A stretch of 13,075 nucleotides of DNA from Sporomusaceae bacterium UBA1887. Its GTDB lineage: Bacteria > Bacillota > Negativicutes > Sporomusales > DSM-15969. Below the pieces are notes generated by a model. It saw only the letters and a program-made list of their open reading frames with translations. It did no database searches and had not been told where the DNA came from. Made by a program: the position numbers and the translations under genes. Shown one piece after another: positions 7,056-13,075 of the stretch. The first letter of the stretch is position 1. Each line of letters starts with the position of its first letter. The stretch lies in contig DDHB01000051.1 of NCBI GenBank assembly GCA_002337925.1, positions 12,174 through 25,248 on the forward strand, in the 5' to 3' direction.

Positions 7056-8348
7056 TTGGCTGATAAAAAAATTCCCGTTTCCAAGCAGAAACTTGAAGAA
7101 ATTATTCGCAGTTATCCAACCCCCTTTCATCTTTATGATGAAAAAGCAATCCGCGATAATGCCCGTAACTTGTTGGCAGCTTTCGCTTGGGCTCCCGGTT
7201 TCAAAGAATATTTTGCTGTAAAGGCTGCGCCTAATCCCTATCTGATGCAAATTCTTAAAGAAGAAGGCATCGGTGCTGACTGCAGCTCAATGGCGGAATT
7301 AATTCTCGCTGAAAAAGTAGGCGTCACCGGTACTGATATTATATTCTCATCGAATGATACTCCCTATGATGAATATGTGAAAGCAAAAGAACTGGGCGCG
7401 ATTATCAATTTAGATGATATTACCCATATTGCTTATCTGGAAAAACATGCCGGTTTGCCGGAAATGATTTCCTTCCGCTATAACCCTGGTCCGCTTCTCA
7501 AGAGCGGCAATACCATCATCGGGTTTCCTGAAGAAGCGAAATATGGCTTGACACGGGAGCAGATTTTTGAAGCATATCGTATCTGCAAAGCTAAAGGGGT
7601 TAAACGCTTTGGCTTGCATACGATGGTTATTTCAAATGAACTCAATCCTGACTCCTTTGTGGAAACAGCCAATATGATGTTTGATTTGGCAGTCGATATT
7701 CACCGCGAATTAGGTATACGCGTGGAGTTTATTGACCTTGGCGGCGGTATTGGCATCCCGTACCGGCCAGAACAGGAAGCTGTTGACCTGCAGTATGTTG
7801 GCAAGCAGGTCCACAAGGCCTACGAGGCTAAGATCGTTGCAAACGGTCTTCATCCGCTCCAACTGGCGCTCGAATGCGGCCGTATGGTTACCGGACCTTA
7901 TGGTTATCTGGTATCAACTGTGCTGCACAAGAAAAACATCCATAAGAACTATGTCGGACTTGATGCCTGCATGGTTAATCTGATGCGGCCTGCTTTGTAT
8001 GGCTCGTATCATCATATTACCGTACTCGGCAAAGAAACATGGCCTTTGGACCATGTCTACGACGTAACGGGATCGCTGTGTGAGAATAATGATAAATTTG
8101 CAATTGACCGTGCCTTGCCACAAGTGGATATCGGTGATTTAGTCGTTATTCATGATGCCGGAGCACATGGTCATGCTATGGGCTTTAACTATAATGGCAA
8201 ACTGCGTTCCGCTGAATTGCTGCTGCGACCTGATGGATCGGTCCGGATGATTCGTCGCGCAGAAACACTGGAAGATTTGTTTGCTACTTTGGATTTTAAT
8301 GCTCTAGAAGAGAAGCAGCTGGCAGCAGCAACCAAAACACAAGAATAG
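7056..8348 (+). CDS. lysA: Diaminopimelate decarboxylase (LysA)
   Basis: This 430-residue fold-type III PLP enzyme catalyses meso-diaminopimelate to L-lysine plus CO2, the last step of lysine synthesis, in the cytoplasm. The PLP-binding lysine is K56 in YFAVKAAPNP. The phosphate-binding glycine loop is DLGGGIG (227-233), followed by ECGR (273-276). The active-site Cys is C342 in SLCENND. Later, GAHG (H371) stands where many homologues have GAYG. The CENND and GAHG variants occur in the LysA type I remember from Clostridia and relatives, so they are probably subfamily features. The start is TTG 7056, set by GAGGAGG at 7042-7048, seven bases before it. Control by the upstream lysine riboswitch strongly favours LysA over the related ornithine or carboxynorspermidine decarboxylases. 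It is flanked by its own promoter and terminator and is monocistronic. Confidence 0.94.
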   Translation: MADKKIPVSKQKLEEIIRSYPTPFHLYDEKAIRDNARNLLAAFAWAPGFKEYFAVKAAPNPYLMQILKEEGIGADCSSMAELILAEKVGVTGTDIIFSSNDTPYDEYVKAKELGAIINLDDITHIAYLEKHAGLPEMISFRYNPGPLLKSGNTIIGFPEEAKYGLTREQIFEAYRICKAKGVKRFGLHTMVISNELNPDSFVETANMMFDLAVDIHRELGIRVEFIDLGGGIGIPYRPEQEAVDLQYVGKQVHKAYEAKIVANGLHPLQLALECGRMVTGPYGYLVSTVLHKKNIHKNYVGLDACMVNLMRPALYGSYHHITVLGKETWPLDHVYDVTGSLCENNDKFAIDRALPQVDIGDLVVIHDAGAHGHAMGFNYNGKLRSAELLLRPDGSVRMIRRAETLEDLFATLDFNALEEKQLAAATKTQE

Positions 8349-8368
8349 CAGGTAATGAAGCTGTTTAG

Positions 8369-8406
8369 AGAGACAGTCACAATCAAGTGACTGTCTCTTA
8401 TTTTTA
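8369..8406 (+). terminator. Rho-independent terminator of lysA
   Basis: AGAGACAGTCAC (8369-8380) and GTGACTGTCTCT (8387-8398) form a perfect 12-bp stem with an AATCAA loop, followed by TTATTTTTATT. Confidence 0.95.
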
Positions 8407-8426
8407 TTGTAAAAATATATAAATTT

Positions 8427-8456
8427 TTACAGTCGGTTCTTATATTTTGCTATAAT
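8427..8456 (+). promoter_or_regulatory. Promoter (extended -10) of the ndpA-like gene
   Basis: A perfect TATAAT at 8451-8456 is preceded by TGC, an extended -10 element. The -35 match is weak (TTACAG at 8427-8432, 18-base spacer). It lies about 35 bases upstream of the GTG start. Confidence 0.65.
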
Positions 8457-8490
8457 AGTTTTATGTCGTTTTAGCTAAAGGAGAGATATT

Positions 8491-9552
8491 GTGTTTGAAC
8501 TGAATCATGCTCGTATTGATAAATTGGCCATACATAAAGTCGGCAATAAGTTAAAAGGGGAAGGCATGACAATTACTCCTGCTCTTTACCCGCTGACAGA
8601 TGGTAACTTAGAAGAAATACTGCTTAAATACTTTTTGTCATCTTTTAAGAGTGAACAGTTGTACTCTTTTCACCATGAGACGGATATTCACCTGAATGAA
8701 GTGTATATGTGTGTCAGCAGGGCTTTTATTAACAAACAGAATTTTTATGACCAATCAGTTAATGTATTAAAATGCCTGTATGAGAATTCCACTAATCCCA
8801 AAGTTAAGCAAGGGGAATTTTATATGGTTTATTTGGCTGACTGTATTTTAGACGGACAGGCAGTTGATGCTATTGGTATTTTTAAAACAGAGAATAAAGA
8901 TACTTATCTGCGGATTAGTGAGCATCGTCTGGATATTACCATTGCCTGTGAGGATGGTATTAATGTCCGGAAAATGGATAAAGGCTGTCTTATTTTTAAC
9001 AGTCAGTCACTTGGCGGCTACCGGGTGGCAATTATCGATAAAGGCAATAAAAGCGATACTGAAGCGCAATACTGGACAGAAGAATTCTTGCAGGTCGTTC
9101 CTGTAGAGGATAGTCATTTTCATACGGAAACGTATTTAAATTTATGTCGTGATTTTTCCGAGAATGTATACGGGCAAATGTATCAGGCTGATAAAAAGGA
9201 CCAGGTCTCGTTTATTAACAATTCAGTAGCCTATTTTGAAGGGAAAAGCAGCTTTGATTTAAACGACTTTGCAGAACAGGTTATTGGTGATCCGGAACTT
9301 ATGCATGAGTTTAAACAGCATAAGAAAAACTATGATCTTACCCAGGAAAAAGTGGTTCAGGAAACGTTTGATATTTCCAATGGTGCAGTAAAATCGATGA
9401 AACGCAAAATGAAGAGCAATATAAAACTGGATACGGGCGTGGATATTCAGGTTAAATCCGGCTTAGAAGATGCAACTCGCCATATTGAAAGGGGATTTGA
9501 CGACGAAAAAGGCATGCATTTCTACAAAGTTTACTTCAACAACGAAGAATAA
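8491..9552 (+). CDS. Nucleoid-associated protein, NdpA/YejK (NA37) family
   Basis: This 353-residue soluble protein resembles the 37-kDa nucleoid-associated family (PF04245), represented by E. coli YejK. Recognisable parts are the start RIDKLAIHKVGNKLKGEG, the middle stretch QGEFYMVYLADCILDG with IGIFKTENKDTYLRI, the CLIFNSQSLGGYRVAIID segment, the YWTEEFLQVVPVEDSHFHTE block and the C-terminal ESxF-type tail with basic SMKRKMKSNIKLD, likely to contact DNA. Its biochemical function is not settled; family members bind the nucleoid. GTG 8491 follows AAAGGAGAG by five bases. It has its own promoter, and an AbrB-type gene starts 13 bases after the stop without a terminator, so the pair is probably co-transcribed. 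Such genes are most familiar from Gammaproteobacteria, so this copy is a little unexpected here. Confidence 0.88.
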   Translation: MFELNHARIDKLAIHKVGNKLKGEGMTITPALYPLTDGNLEEILLKYFLSSFKSEQLYSFHHETDIHLNEVYMCVSRAFINKQNFYDQSVNVLKCLYENSTNPKVKQGEFYMVYLADCILDGQAVDAIGIFKTENKDTYLRISEHRLDITIACEDGINVRKMDKGCLIFNSQSLGGYRVAIIDKGNKSDTEAQYWTEEFLQVVPVEDSHFHTETYLNLCRDFSENVYGQMYQADKKDQVSFINNSVAYFEGKSSFDLNDFAEQVIGDPELMHEFKQHKKNYDLTQEKVVQETFDISNGAVKSMKRKMKSNIKLDTGVDIQVKSGLEDATRHIERGFDDEKGMHFYKVYFNNEE

Positions 9553-9565
9553 CTATAAGATTCTA

Positions 9566-10582
9566 ATGACCTTTCTCCAGGCTTTGGCAGGAGGGACGGT
9601 ATTTTATTTATTGAATTTGCCACTGCCGTGGACATTAGGGCCGCTTGCGGTAATATTAGTGATTCAACTGGGATTTCAAAAGGTTGTCTATTGGCCTGCC
9701 GCGCTGCGCAAAGGAGCTTTAGTCGTACTGGGGATTACAATGGGCAGCCCCTTTACCATGACTACTGCCAGGCAAATTGCCGATCAATTGCCCGTGATGC
9801 TTGCTGCGACTGTTGCAACCATCGCGTTTAGTTTACTTATGGGGTATATTACGCATAAGCGGACAGGCGTCGATCTGACAAGCAGTTTGCTAGGCTCTGT
9901 ACCTGGTGGGTTAAGCCAAATGGCAGTTTTGAGCAAGGAATTGAATGCTGATGCTACTGTAGTTACCTTTATGCAGACACTGCGCTTATTGGCAGTTGTG
10001 TTTACTGTACCCTTCCTGGCTCGTCATGGCTTGGCAGAGGTGGTGGATACAGCTATTCAGCGGACAACTGCTCAGAGTACAATGGAACCTGCTACAGAGC
10101 TATTTTTTGTGACAGCCGTATTAATCGGAACCTTAGCTGCTCAACGGATAGGACTGCCGACACCCTGGATGCTAGGCCCTACTCTGGTTACGGCAGCGTT
10201 AGTGTGCTCCGGCCTGGAGCCGCTGCCTATGCCGACGTGGGTGATTACCGTAGCGCAGGTATCAACCGGTATTTATATGGGGGCTAATATCAAAGCAGAA
10301 AGTATGAGCAATTGGAAAAAGCTGCTCCCCTATACTGTAAGCGGTATAGTTGGTATTCTTTTATGTTCGTTTGCTATTGGATTTATCCTGAATGTGTTGT
10401 ATGGCTTCAGCCTGGTAACCGCCTTTTTAGGGACAGCACCTGGTGGAGTAGCCGAGATGGGGTTGACGGCCATGATGGTTCATGCTGACTTATCGGTTGT
10501 TATTTCCTATCAAATGTTCCGGTTGTTGTTCATCTTGCTGGTGGTTCCTATAGCGCTAAAATGGATGTTAAATAAGATATAA
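9566..10582 (+). CDS. AbrB-family membrane protein (PF05145)
   Basis: This 338-residue, very hydrophobic protein has about ten predicted membrane helices and belongs to the AbrB (formerly 'ammonia monooxygenase') membrane family, unrelated to the Bacillus AbrB DNA-binding regulator. It is an internal duplication: GSVPGGLSQMAVLSKE in the first half and GTAPGGVAEMGLTAMM in the second share the PGGxxxM signature, each followed by a QxxRLL helix. Each half opens with a PxPWxLGP motif (LPLPWTLGP, LPTPWMLGP). The substrate is unknown; a transport role is inferred. ATG 9566 gives the usual MTFLQALAGG start. The frame stays open further upstream inside the preceding gene, but that extension has no family resemblance. 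No clear ribosome site precedes ATG, so translation may be coupled to the ndpA-like gene 13 bases upstream. Confidence 0.87.
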   Translation: MTFLQALAGGTVFYLLNLPLPWTLGPLAVILVIQLGFQKVVYWPAALRKGALVVLGITMGSPFTMTTARQIADQLPVMLAATVATIAFSLLMGYITHKRTGVDLTSSLLGSVPGGLSQMAVLSKELNADATVVTFMQTLRLLAVVFTVPFLARHGLAEVVDTAIQRTTAQSTMEPATELFFVTAVLIGTLAAQRIGLPTPWMLGPTLVTAALVCSGLEPLPMPTWVITVAQVSTGIYMGANIKAESMSNWKKLLPYTVSGIVGILLCSFAIGFILNVLYGFSLVTAFLGTAPGGVAEMGLTAMMVHADLSVVISYQMFRLLFILLVVPIALKWMLNKI

Positions 10583-10590
10583 AAAAACAC

Positions 10591-10619
10591 TTGTCAAAAC
10601 GTTGAAAAAGAATTACAAT
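10591..10619 (+). promoter_or_regulatory. Sigma-A-type promoter upstream of the hairpin leader
   Basis: TTGTCA at 10591-10596 and TACAAT at 10614-10619 are exactly 17 bases apart. A second -10-like TATAAT lies at 10621-10626. Initiation near 10626 would place the following hairpin within the first 75 bases of the livJ-like transcript. Confidence 0.6.
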
Positions 10620-10653
10620 GTATAATCATAGAAGACAAACGTTTTTGAGCAAC

Positions 10654-10706
10654 GATGCTTTATTAGGGCGTATTACACTACGCCTTAGTAAAGCATCTTT
10701 TATTTT
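10654..10706 (+). terminator. Long terminator-like hairpin between the AbrB-family and livJ-like genes
   Basis: GATGCTTTATTAGGGCG (10654-10670) pairs with CGCCTTAGTAAAGCATC (10681-10697) over 17 bp with two G-U pairs. The stem can extend by two A-T pairs to leave a 6-base loop (TTACAC), and TTTTATTTT follows. It may simply end the ndpA-AbrB transcript. However, a good promoter lies between the AbrB gene and this hairpin, so it could also act as an attenuator in the livJ leader. The downstream stretch 10707-10790 shows no other motif I recognise. Confidence 0.85.
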
Positions 10707-10804
10707 CTGAGTATGTAATTTTATTAACGATGAGAGGGGGCGGTTGCGTACAGTAAAAGCGGGTGGTTTGCACAGAGGGGATACGATAAAGGGGGAGAAA
10801 AGAA

Positions 10805-11983
10805 ATGTTCAAAAAGAGTTTAAAAGTTTTTAGCGTAGGATTAATAACTGTTATGATGTCGAGCTTGTTGGCCGGGTGTGGCGGCGGCAGTCCCGCTTCC
10901 AGCTCCAGCGATATTAAGATTGGCGTAATTTACGAATTAACTGGCGGAACGGCATCTTTTGGTACAGCTGCTGCAAATGGTGCAAAATTAGCTGCTAAAG
11001 AGATCAATGCAAAGGGCGGCGTATTAGGCAAGCAGATTCAAATGGTAGTAGCCGATAATAAAAGCGAGCCGTCTGAATCCTCCAACGCCATGACAAAAGT
11101 TATTTCTCAGGACAAAGTAGTTGCCGTTACCGGCTTTACTGTCAGCTCTAATGCTATTGCAGCCTCTACTGTTGCTGAAGACAACAAAATTCCTTTTGTA
11201 GCCGCTGCTACTACGAACCCGAAAGTTACTTTGGATGAAAAGACCGGCAAAGCGAAAAATTATGTTTTCCGTGTTTGCTTCATTGATCCTTTCCAAGGTA
11301 CTGTAGGAGCCAACTTTATCCTGAACACCCTTAAATTGCAAAAAGCTGCTATCATGATTGACAATTCCAGTGACTATAGCAAAGGCTTGTCAAAATTCTT
11401 TAAAGAAGCCTATACAAAAGGGAACGGTACGATTGTAGCGGAAGAAGCTTACCTGCAAAAAGATCAGGACTTCAAAACCATTCTTGTTAAAATCAAGAGC
11501 ACTAATCCAGATGTAATCTATGTACCAGGCTATTATGAAGAAGTAGGTAAAATTGTTAAACAGGCTCCCGAACTTGGCATAACTGCTCCTTTCGTTGGTG
11601 GTGACGGCTGGGATTCACCCAAATTGGTTGAAATCGGCACAGCTGCTGCTCTGAATAACACCTTCATGACCAACCATTACTCCGTAGAAGACACCAGCTC
11701 AGCTTCAAAAGCCTTTGTTGACGCTTATAAAAAAGAATACGGCCAAGTACCGGATGCGATGGCAGTTTTGGGCTATGACGCAATGTATGTTCTCATCGAC
11801 GGAATCAAACGCGCCAACAGCGCTGAACCCGGCAAAATCCGCGATGCACTGGCTGCAACAAAAGAGTATCCTGCTGTAACAGGCAAAATCAGTCTGAACG
11901 AAAATCATGATGCTGTTAAATCCGCTGTTATCCTTGAATTGAAAGACGGCAAACAGACTTTTAAATCAACTGTAAATCCCTAA
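10805..11983 (+). CDS. LivJ-type amino-acid ABC transporter substrate-binding lipoprotein
   Basis: This 392-residue receptor is predicted to be exported and lipid-anchored. A basic N-terminus (MFKKSLK) and hydrophobic stretch lead to the lipobox LLAGC with C25, then a Gly/Ser-rich linker. From about residue 36 it follows the type I periplasmic binding fold of branched-chain amino-acid receptors (Peripla_BP_6): IKIGVIYELTGG, the AAANGAKLAAKEINAKGG helix, VVADNKSEP, and later PDVIYVPGYYEE and VGGDGWDSP. By family knowledge it would hand a ligand, often Leu/Ile/Val or a related molecule, to LivHMGF. The ligand cannot be read from sequence. GGGGGAG at 10791-10797 precedes ATG by seven bases. No permease or ATPase genes follow; a terminator and a repeat element end the unit, so it is an orphan receptor. 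Confidence 0.93.
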   Translation: MFKKSLKVFSVGLITVMMSSLLAGCGGGSPASSSSDIKIGVIYELTGGTASFGTAAANGAKLAAKEINAKGGVLGKQIQMVVADNKSEPSESSNAMTKVISQDKVVAVTGFTVSSNAIAASTVAEDNKIPFVAAATTNPKVTLDEKTGKAKNYVFRVCFIDPFQGTVGANFILNTLKLQKAAIMIDNSSDYSKGLSKFFKEAYTKGNGTIVAEEAYLQKDQDFKTILVKIKSTNPDVIYVPGYYEEVGKIVKQAPELGITAPFVGGDGWDSPKLVEIGTAAALNNTFMTNHYSVEDTSSASKAFVDAYKKEYGQVPDAMAVLGYDAMYVLIDGIKRANSAEPGKIRDALAATKEYPAVTGKISLNENHDAVKSAVILELKDGKQTFKSTVNP

Positions 11984-11993
11984 ATAGTACAGA

Positions 11994-12028
11994 AAAAAAC
12001 CGTGCCAAATAAATGGCACGGTTTTTTT
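11994..12028 (+). terminator. Rho-independent terminator of the livJ-like gene
   Basis: CCGTGCCA (12000-12007) and TGGCACGG (12014-12021) form a perfect stem with an AATAAA loop. It is flanked by an A run on the left and a T run (12022-12028) on the right, so it can work in both directions. Confidence 0.95.
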
Positions 12029-12045
12029 ATTGTTGATTAATTCTA

Positions 12046-12166
12046 GGCCGTTCAGAAAGTCTCAGATGCTAGGAAGGCCGAGGAAGCGAGCGAAGACAGT
12101 ACAGCGACGGTACGACGAGTGAGCTCCCGCAGGCCTGACAACGCAGATGGGGCTTTATCAACGGCC
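12046..12166. repeat. 121-bp intergenic inverted-repeat element, copy 1
   Basis: The element begins GGCCGTT and ends AACGGCC. Its outer ~35 bases are imperfect inverted repeats of each other: 12046-12079 against 12132-12166 share GGCCGTT, AAAG, CA, TGC and GGCC positions. The core (about 12080-12130) contains a smaller hairpin, GTAC-AGCGACG-GTAC, and no open frame. The whole can fold into one long stem. The outer 14 bases, AGGCCGTTCAGAAA (12045-12058), recur in the same orientation at 13062-13075, showing that it is repeated. It lies between the convergent livJ-like and SDR genes, ends five bases from the SDR stop, and is followed by a T run that would let it act as a plus-strand terminator. 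It encodes no protein; a MITE- or REP-like origin is inferred. Confidence 0.8.
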
Positions 12167-12171
12167 GTTTT

Positions 12172-12951
12172 TTATTTCTTTACCTGGTGGATTACCCGGC
12201 CAGTAGCCTGGTGTGTAGGCGTAACGGTGACTTCACAAATCTGCACATGTGCCGGAACGCTTGCTGAGTATAAAACAACATCCGCGATATCCTCTGCTGT
12301 TAGAGGCGTAATCCCTTCATAAACGGCAGAGGCTTTTTGTTCGTCGCCATGGAAGCGGACGATACTGAAGTTTGTTTCTACCATTCCTGGCTGAATTGTT
12401 GTTACCCGGATGGGGGTATCAACAACATCCATGCGGAGGCCATCACTGATAAATTTTACTGCTGCTTTGGTGGCACAATATACTGCGCCACCCGGATATG
12501 CGTGGATGCCGGCGATCGAACCAATATTAATCACCTGACCGTTAACCTCATTGGCAAGCATGAGGGGGACGATCTTTCTTGTTAAATATAACAGCCCTTT
12601 AATGTTCGTATCAATCATGGCATCCCAGTCAGCAAGGTAACCTTCATGCAGTTTTTCCATTCCTCTGGCTAATCCGGCATTGTTAATGAGAATGTCAATT
12701 TTTTGCCATTCTTGCGGCAGAGAGCTGCAGACTTCATTAACCGCATCTTTATCCTGAACATCAAGCTGCAAGGTTAAGGTGTCGGTACCATACCTGGTTT
12801 TCAGGTCCTTGGCAATTTCACTAAGCTTTTCACTGTTTCTTGCACATAAAATGAGTTTTGATCCTGCTTTGGCAAAAACCTCAGCGCAGGCCAGACCAAT
12901 TCCACTGCTGGCACCACTGATAAATACAAGCTTGTCTTTTAGTACTTGCAT
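12172..12951 (-). CDS. Short-chain dehydrogenase/reductase (SDR), YdfG-like
   Basis: This 259-residue classical SDR is a cytoplasmic NAD(P)-dependent oxidoreductase with a Rossmann fold. The dinucleotide loop is SGASSGIG (12-19), followed by R38 after the second strand, which suggests NADP(H). NNAG is at 90-93, and the catalytic residues are S145, Y158 and K162 (S-x12-YxxxK). Its closest remembered type is the YdfG/serine 3-dehydrogenase group of broad hydroxy-acid and aldehyde reductases; the true substrate is unknown. ATG 12951 is preceded by GGGGAGGG eight bases away. A longer in-frame start at 13014 lies upstream of the promoter -10 box and is rejected. The gene is monocistronic, convergent with the livJ-like gene and bracketed by two copies of an intergenic repeat. 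Confidence 0.92.
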   Translation of the reverse strand: MQVLKDKLVFISGASSGIGLACAEVFAKAGSKLILCARNSEKLSEIAKDLKTRYGTDTLTLQLDVQDKDAVNEVCSSLPQEWQKIDILINNAGLARGMEKLHEGYLADWDAMIDTNIKGLLYLTRKIVPLMLANEVNGQVINIGSIAGIHAYPGGAVYCATKAAVKFISDGLRMDVVDTPIRVTTIQPGMVETNFSIVRFHGDEQKASAVYEGITPLTAEDIADVVLYSASVPAHVQICEVTVTPTHQATGRVIHQVKK

Positions 12952-12990
12952 GCAGACACCCTCCCCAAACCATAATTTGTCAATACCTTT

Positions 12991-13019
12991 ATTATAGGAA
13001 AACACGCTGCGCAACGCAA
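12991..13019 (-). promoter_or_regulatory. Sigma-A-type promoter of the SDR gene
   Basis: On the minus strand TTGCGT (13019-13014) and a perfect TATAAT (12996-12991) are spaced by 17 bases. The start would fall near 12984, giving a leader of about 33 bases. Confidence 0.75.
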
Positions 13020-13061
13020 GGCTAATAAAAGGAATTTCAGATCGCTAGAAACTTCGTCCCC

Positions 13062-13075
13062 AGGCCGTTCAGAAA
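13062..13075. repeat. Start of a second copy of the intergenic repeat (cut by window end)
   Basis: AGGCCGTTCAGAAA here is identical to the left end of the 121-bp element at 12045-12058 and in the same orientation, 1017 bases away. Only 14 bases are visible, so its length and its right end are unknown. Confidence 0.7.

Noticed and set aside
9470..9565. N-terminal extension of the AbrB-family protein into the ndpA-like gene
   Set aside because: The extra 32 residues are polar, overlap another gene and lie before the usual family start MTFLQALAGG.
10654..10697. ANTAR target hairpin for the response regulator
   Set aside because: The loop is TTACAC, without the A at position 1 and G at position 4 expected of ANTAR hexaloops, and no second hairpin of that type precedes it.
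12046..12166. CRISPR array or tRNA-like gene in the 121-bp repeat
   Set aside because: There is one unit, with no regularly spaced direct repeats, and no cloverleaf or TTCGA-type T-arm was found.

Overview
The window reads as an ordinary chromosomal segment of a spore-forming Firmicute. The best guess is a Negativicute of the Sporomusaceae type. The evidence is a perfect CIRCE operator before groESL, an L-box (lysine) riboswitch before lysA, a PdaB-type sporulation deacetylase, strong AGGAGG ribosome sites, Rho-independent terminators, a PdtaS/ANTAR-type two-component pair and a GroEL ending in GGM repeats. The genus is an inference; no rRNA or other decisive marker is present.

Layout, left to right. 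(1) 1-222 is the C-terminal end of tsaD. (2) 224-342 is a dense, same-orientation cluster of DnaA boxes. (3) 477-2474 encodes a HisKA_2 sensor kinase and an ANTAR response regulator, closed by a terminator. (4) 2562-4814 is the CIRCE-controlled groES-groEL operon with a distal terminator. (5) 4833-5033, minus strand, is a 66-residue single-pass membrane protein convergent with groEL. (6) 5177-6619 holds an unrecognised two-helix membrane protein followed by a membrane-anchored PdaB-like polysaccharide deacetylase. (7) 6728-8406 is a self-contained lysine-biosynthesis unit: promoter, lysine riboswitch, intrinsic terminator, lysA, perfect terminator. (8) 8451-10582 holds an NdpA/YejK-family nucleoid-associated protein, closely followed by an AbrB-family membrane protein. 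(9) 10591-12027 is a promoter and hairpin leader, then an orphan LivJ-type lipoprotein and a terminator. (10) 12046-12166 is a 121-bp inverted-repeat intergenic element. (11) 12172-12951, minus strand, is a short-chain dehydrogenase, followed at the window's right edge by the start of a second copy of the same repeat.

Most genes are housekeeping or independently regulated single units, separated by clear promoters and terminators. I see no phage, CRISPR, toxin-antitoxin or transposase genes, and no multi-gene system that looks undescribed. The points most worth following are in non-coding DNA: the DnaA-box cluster beside tsaD, the three-arm structure after the lysine riboswitch, the hairpin leader before the livJ-like gene, and the mobile-looking repeat on both sides of the SDR gene. 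Among proteins, the pairing of an NdpA homologue with an AbrB transporter and the two unrecognised membrane proteins stand out.
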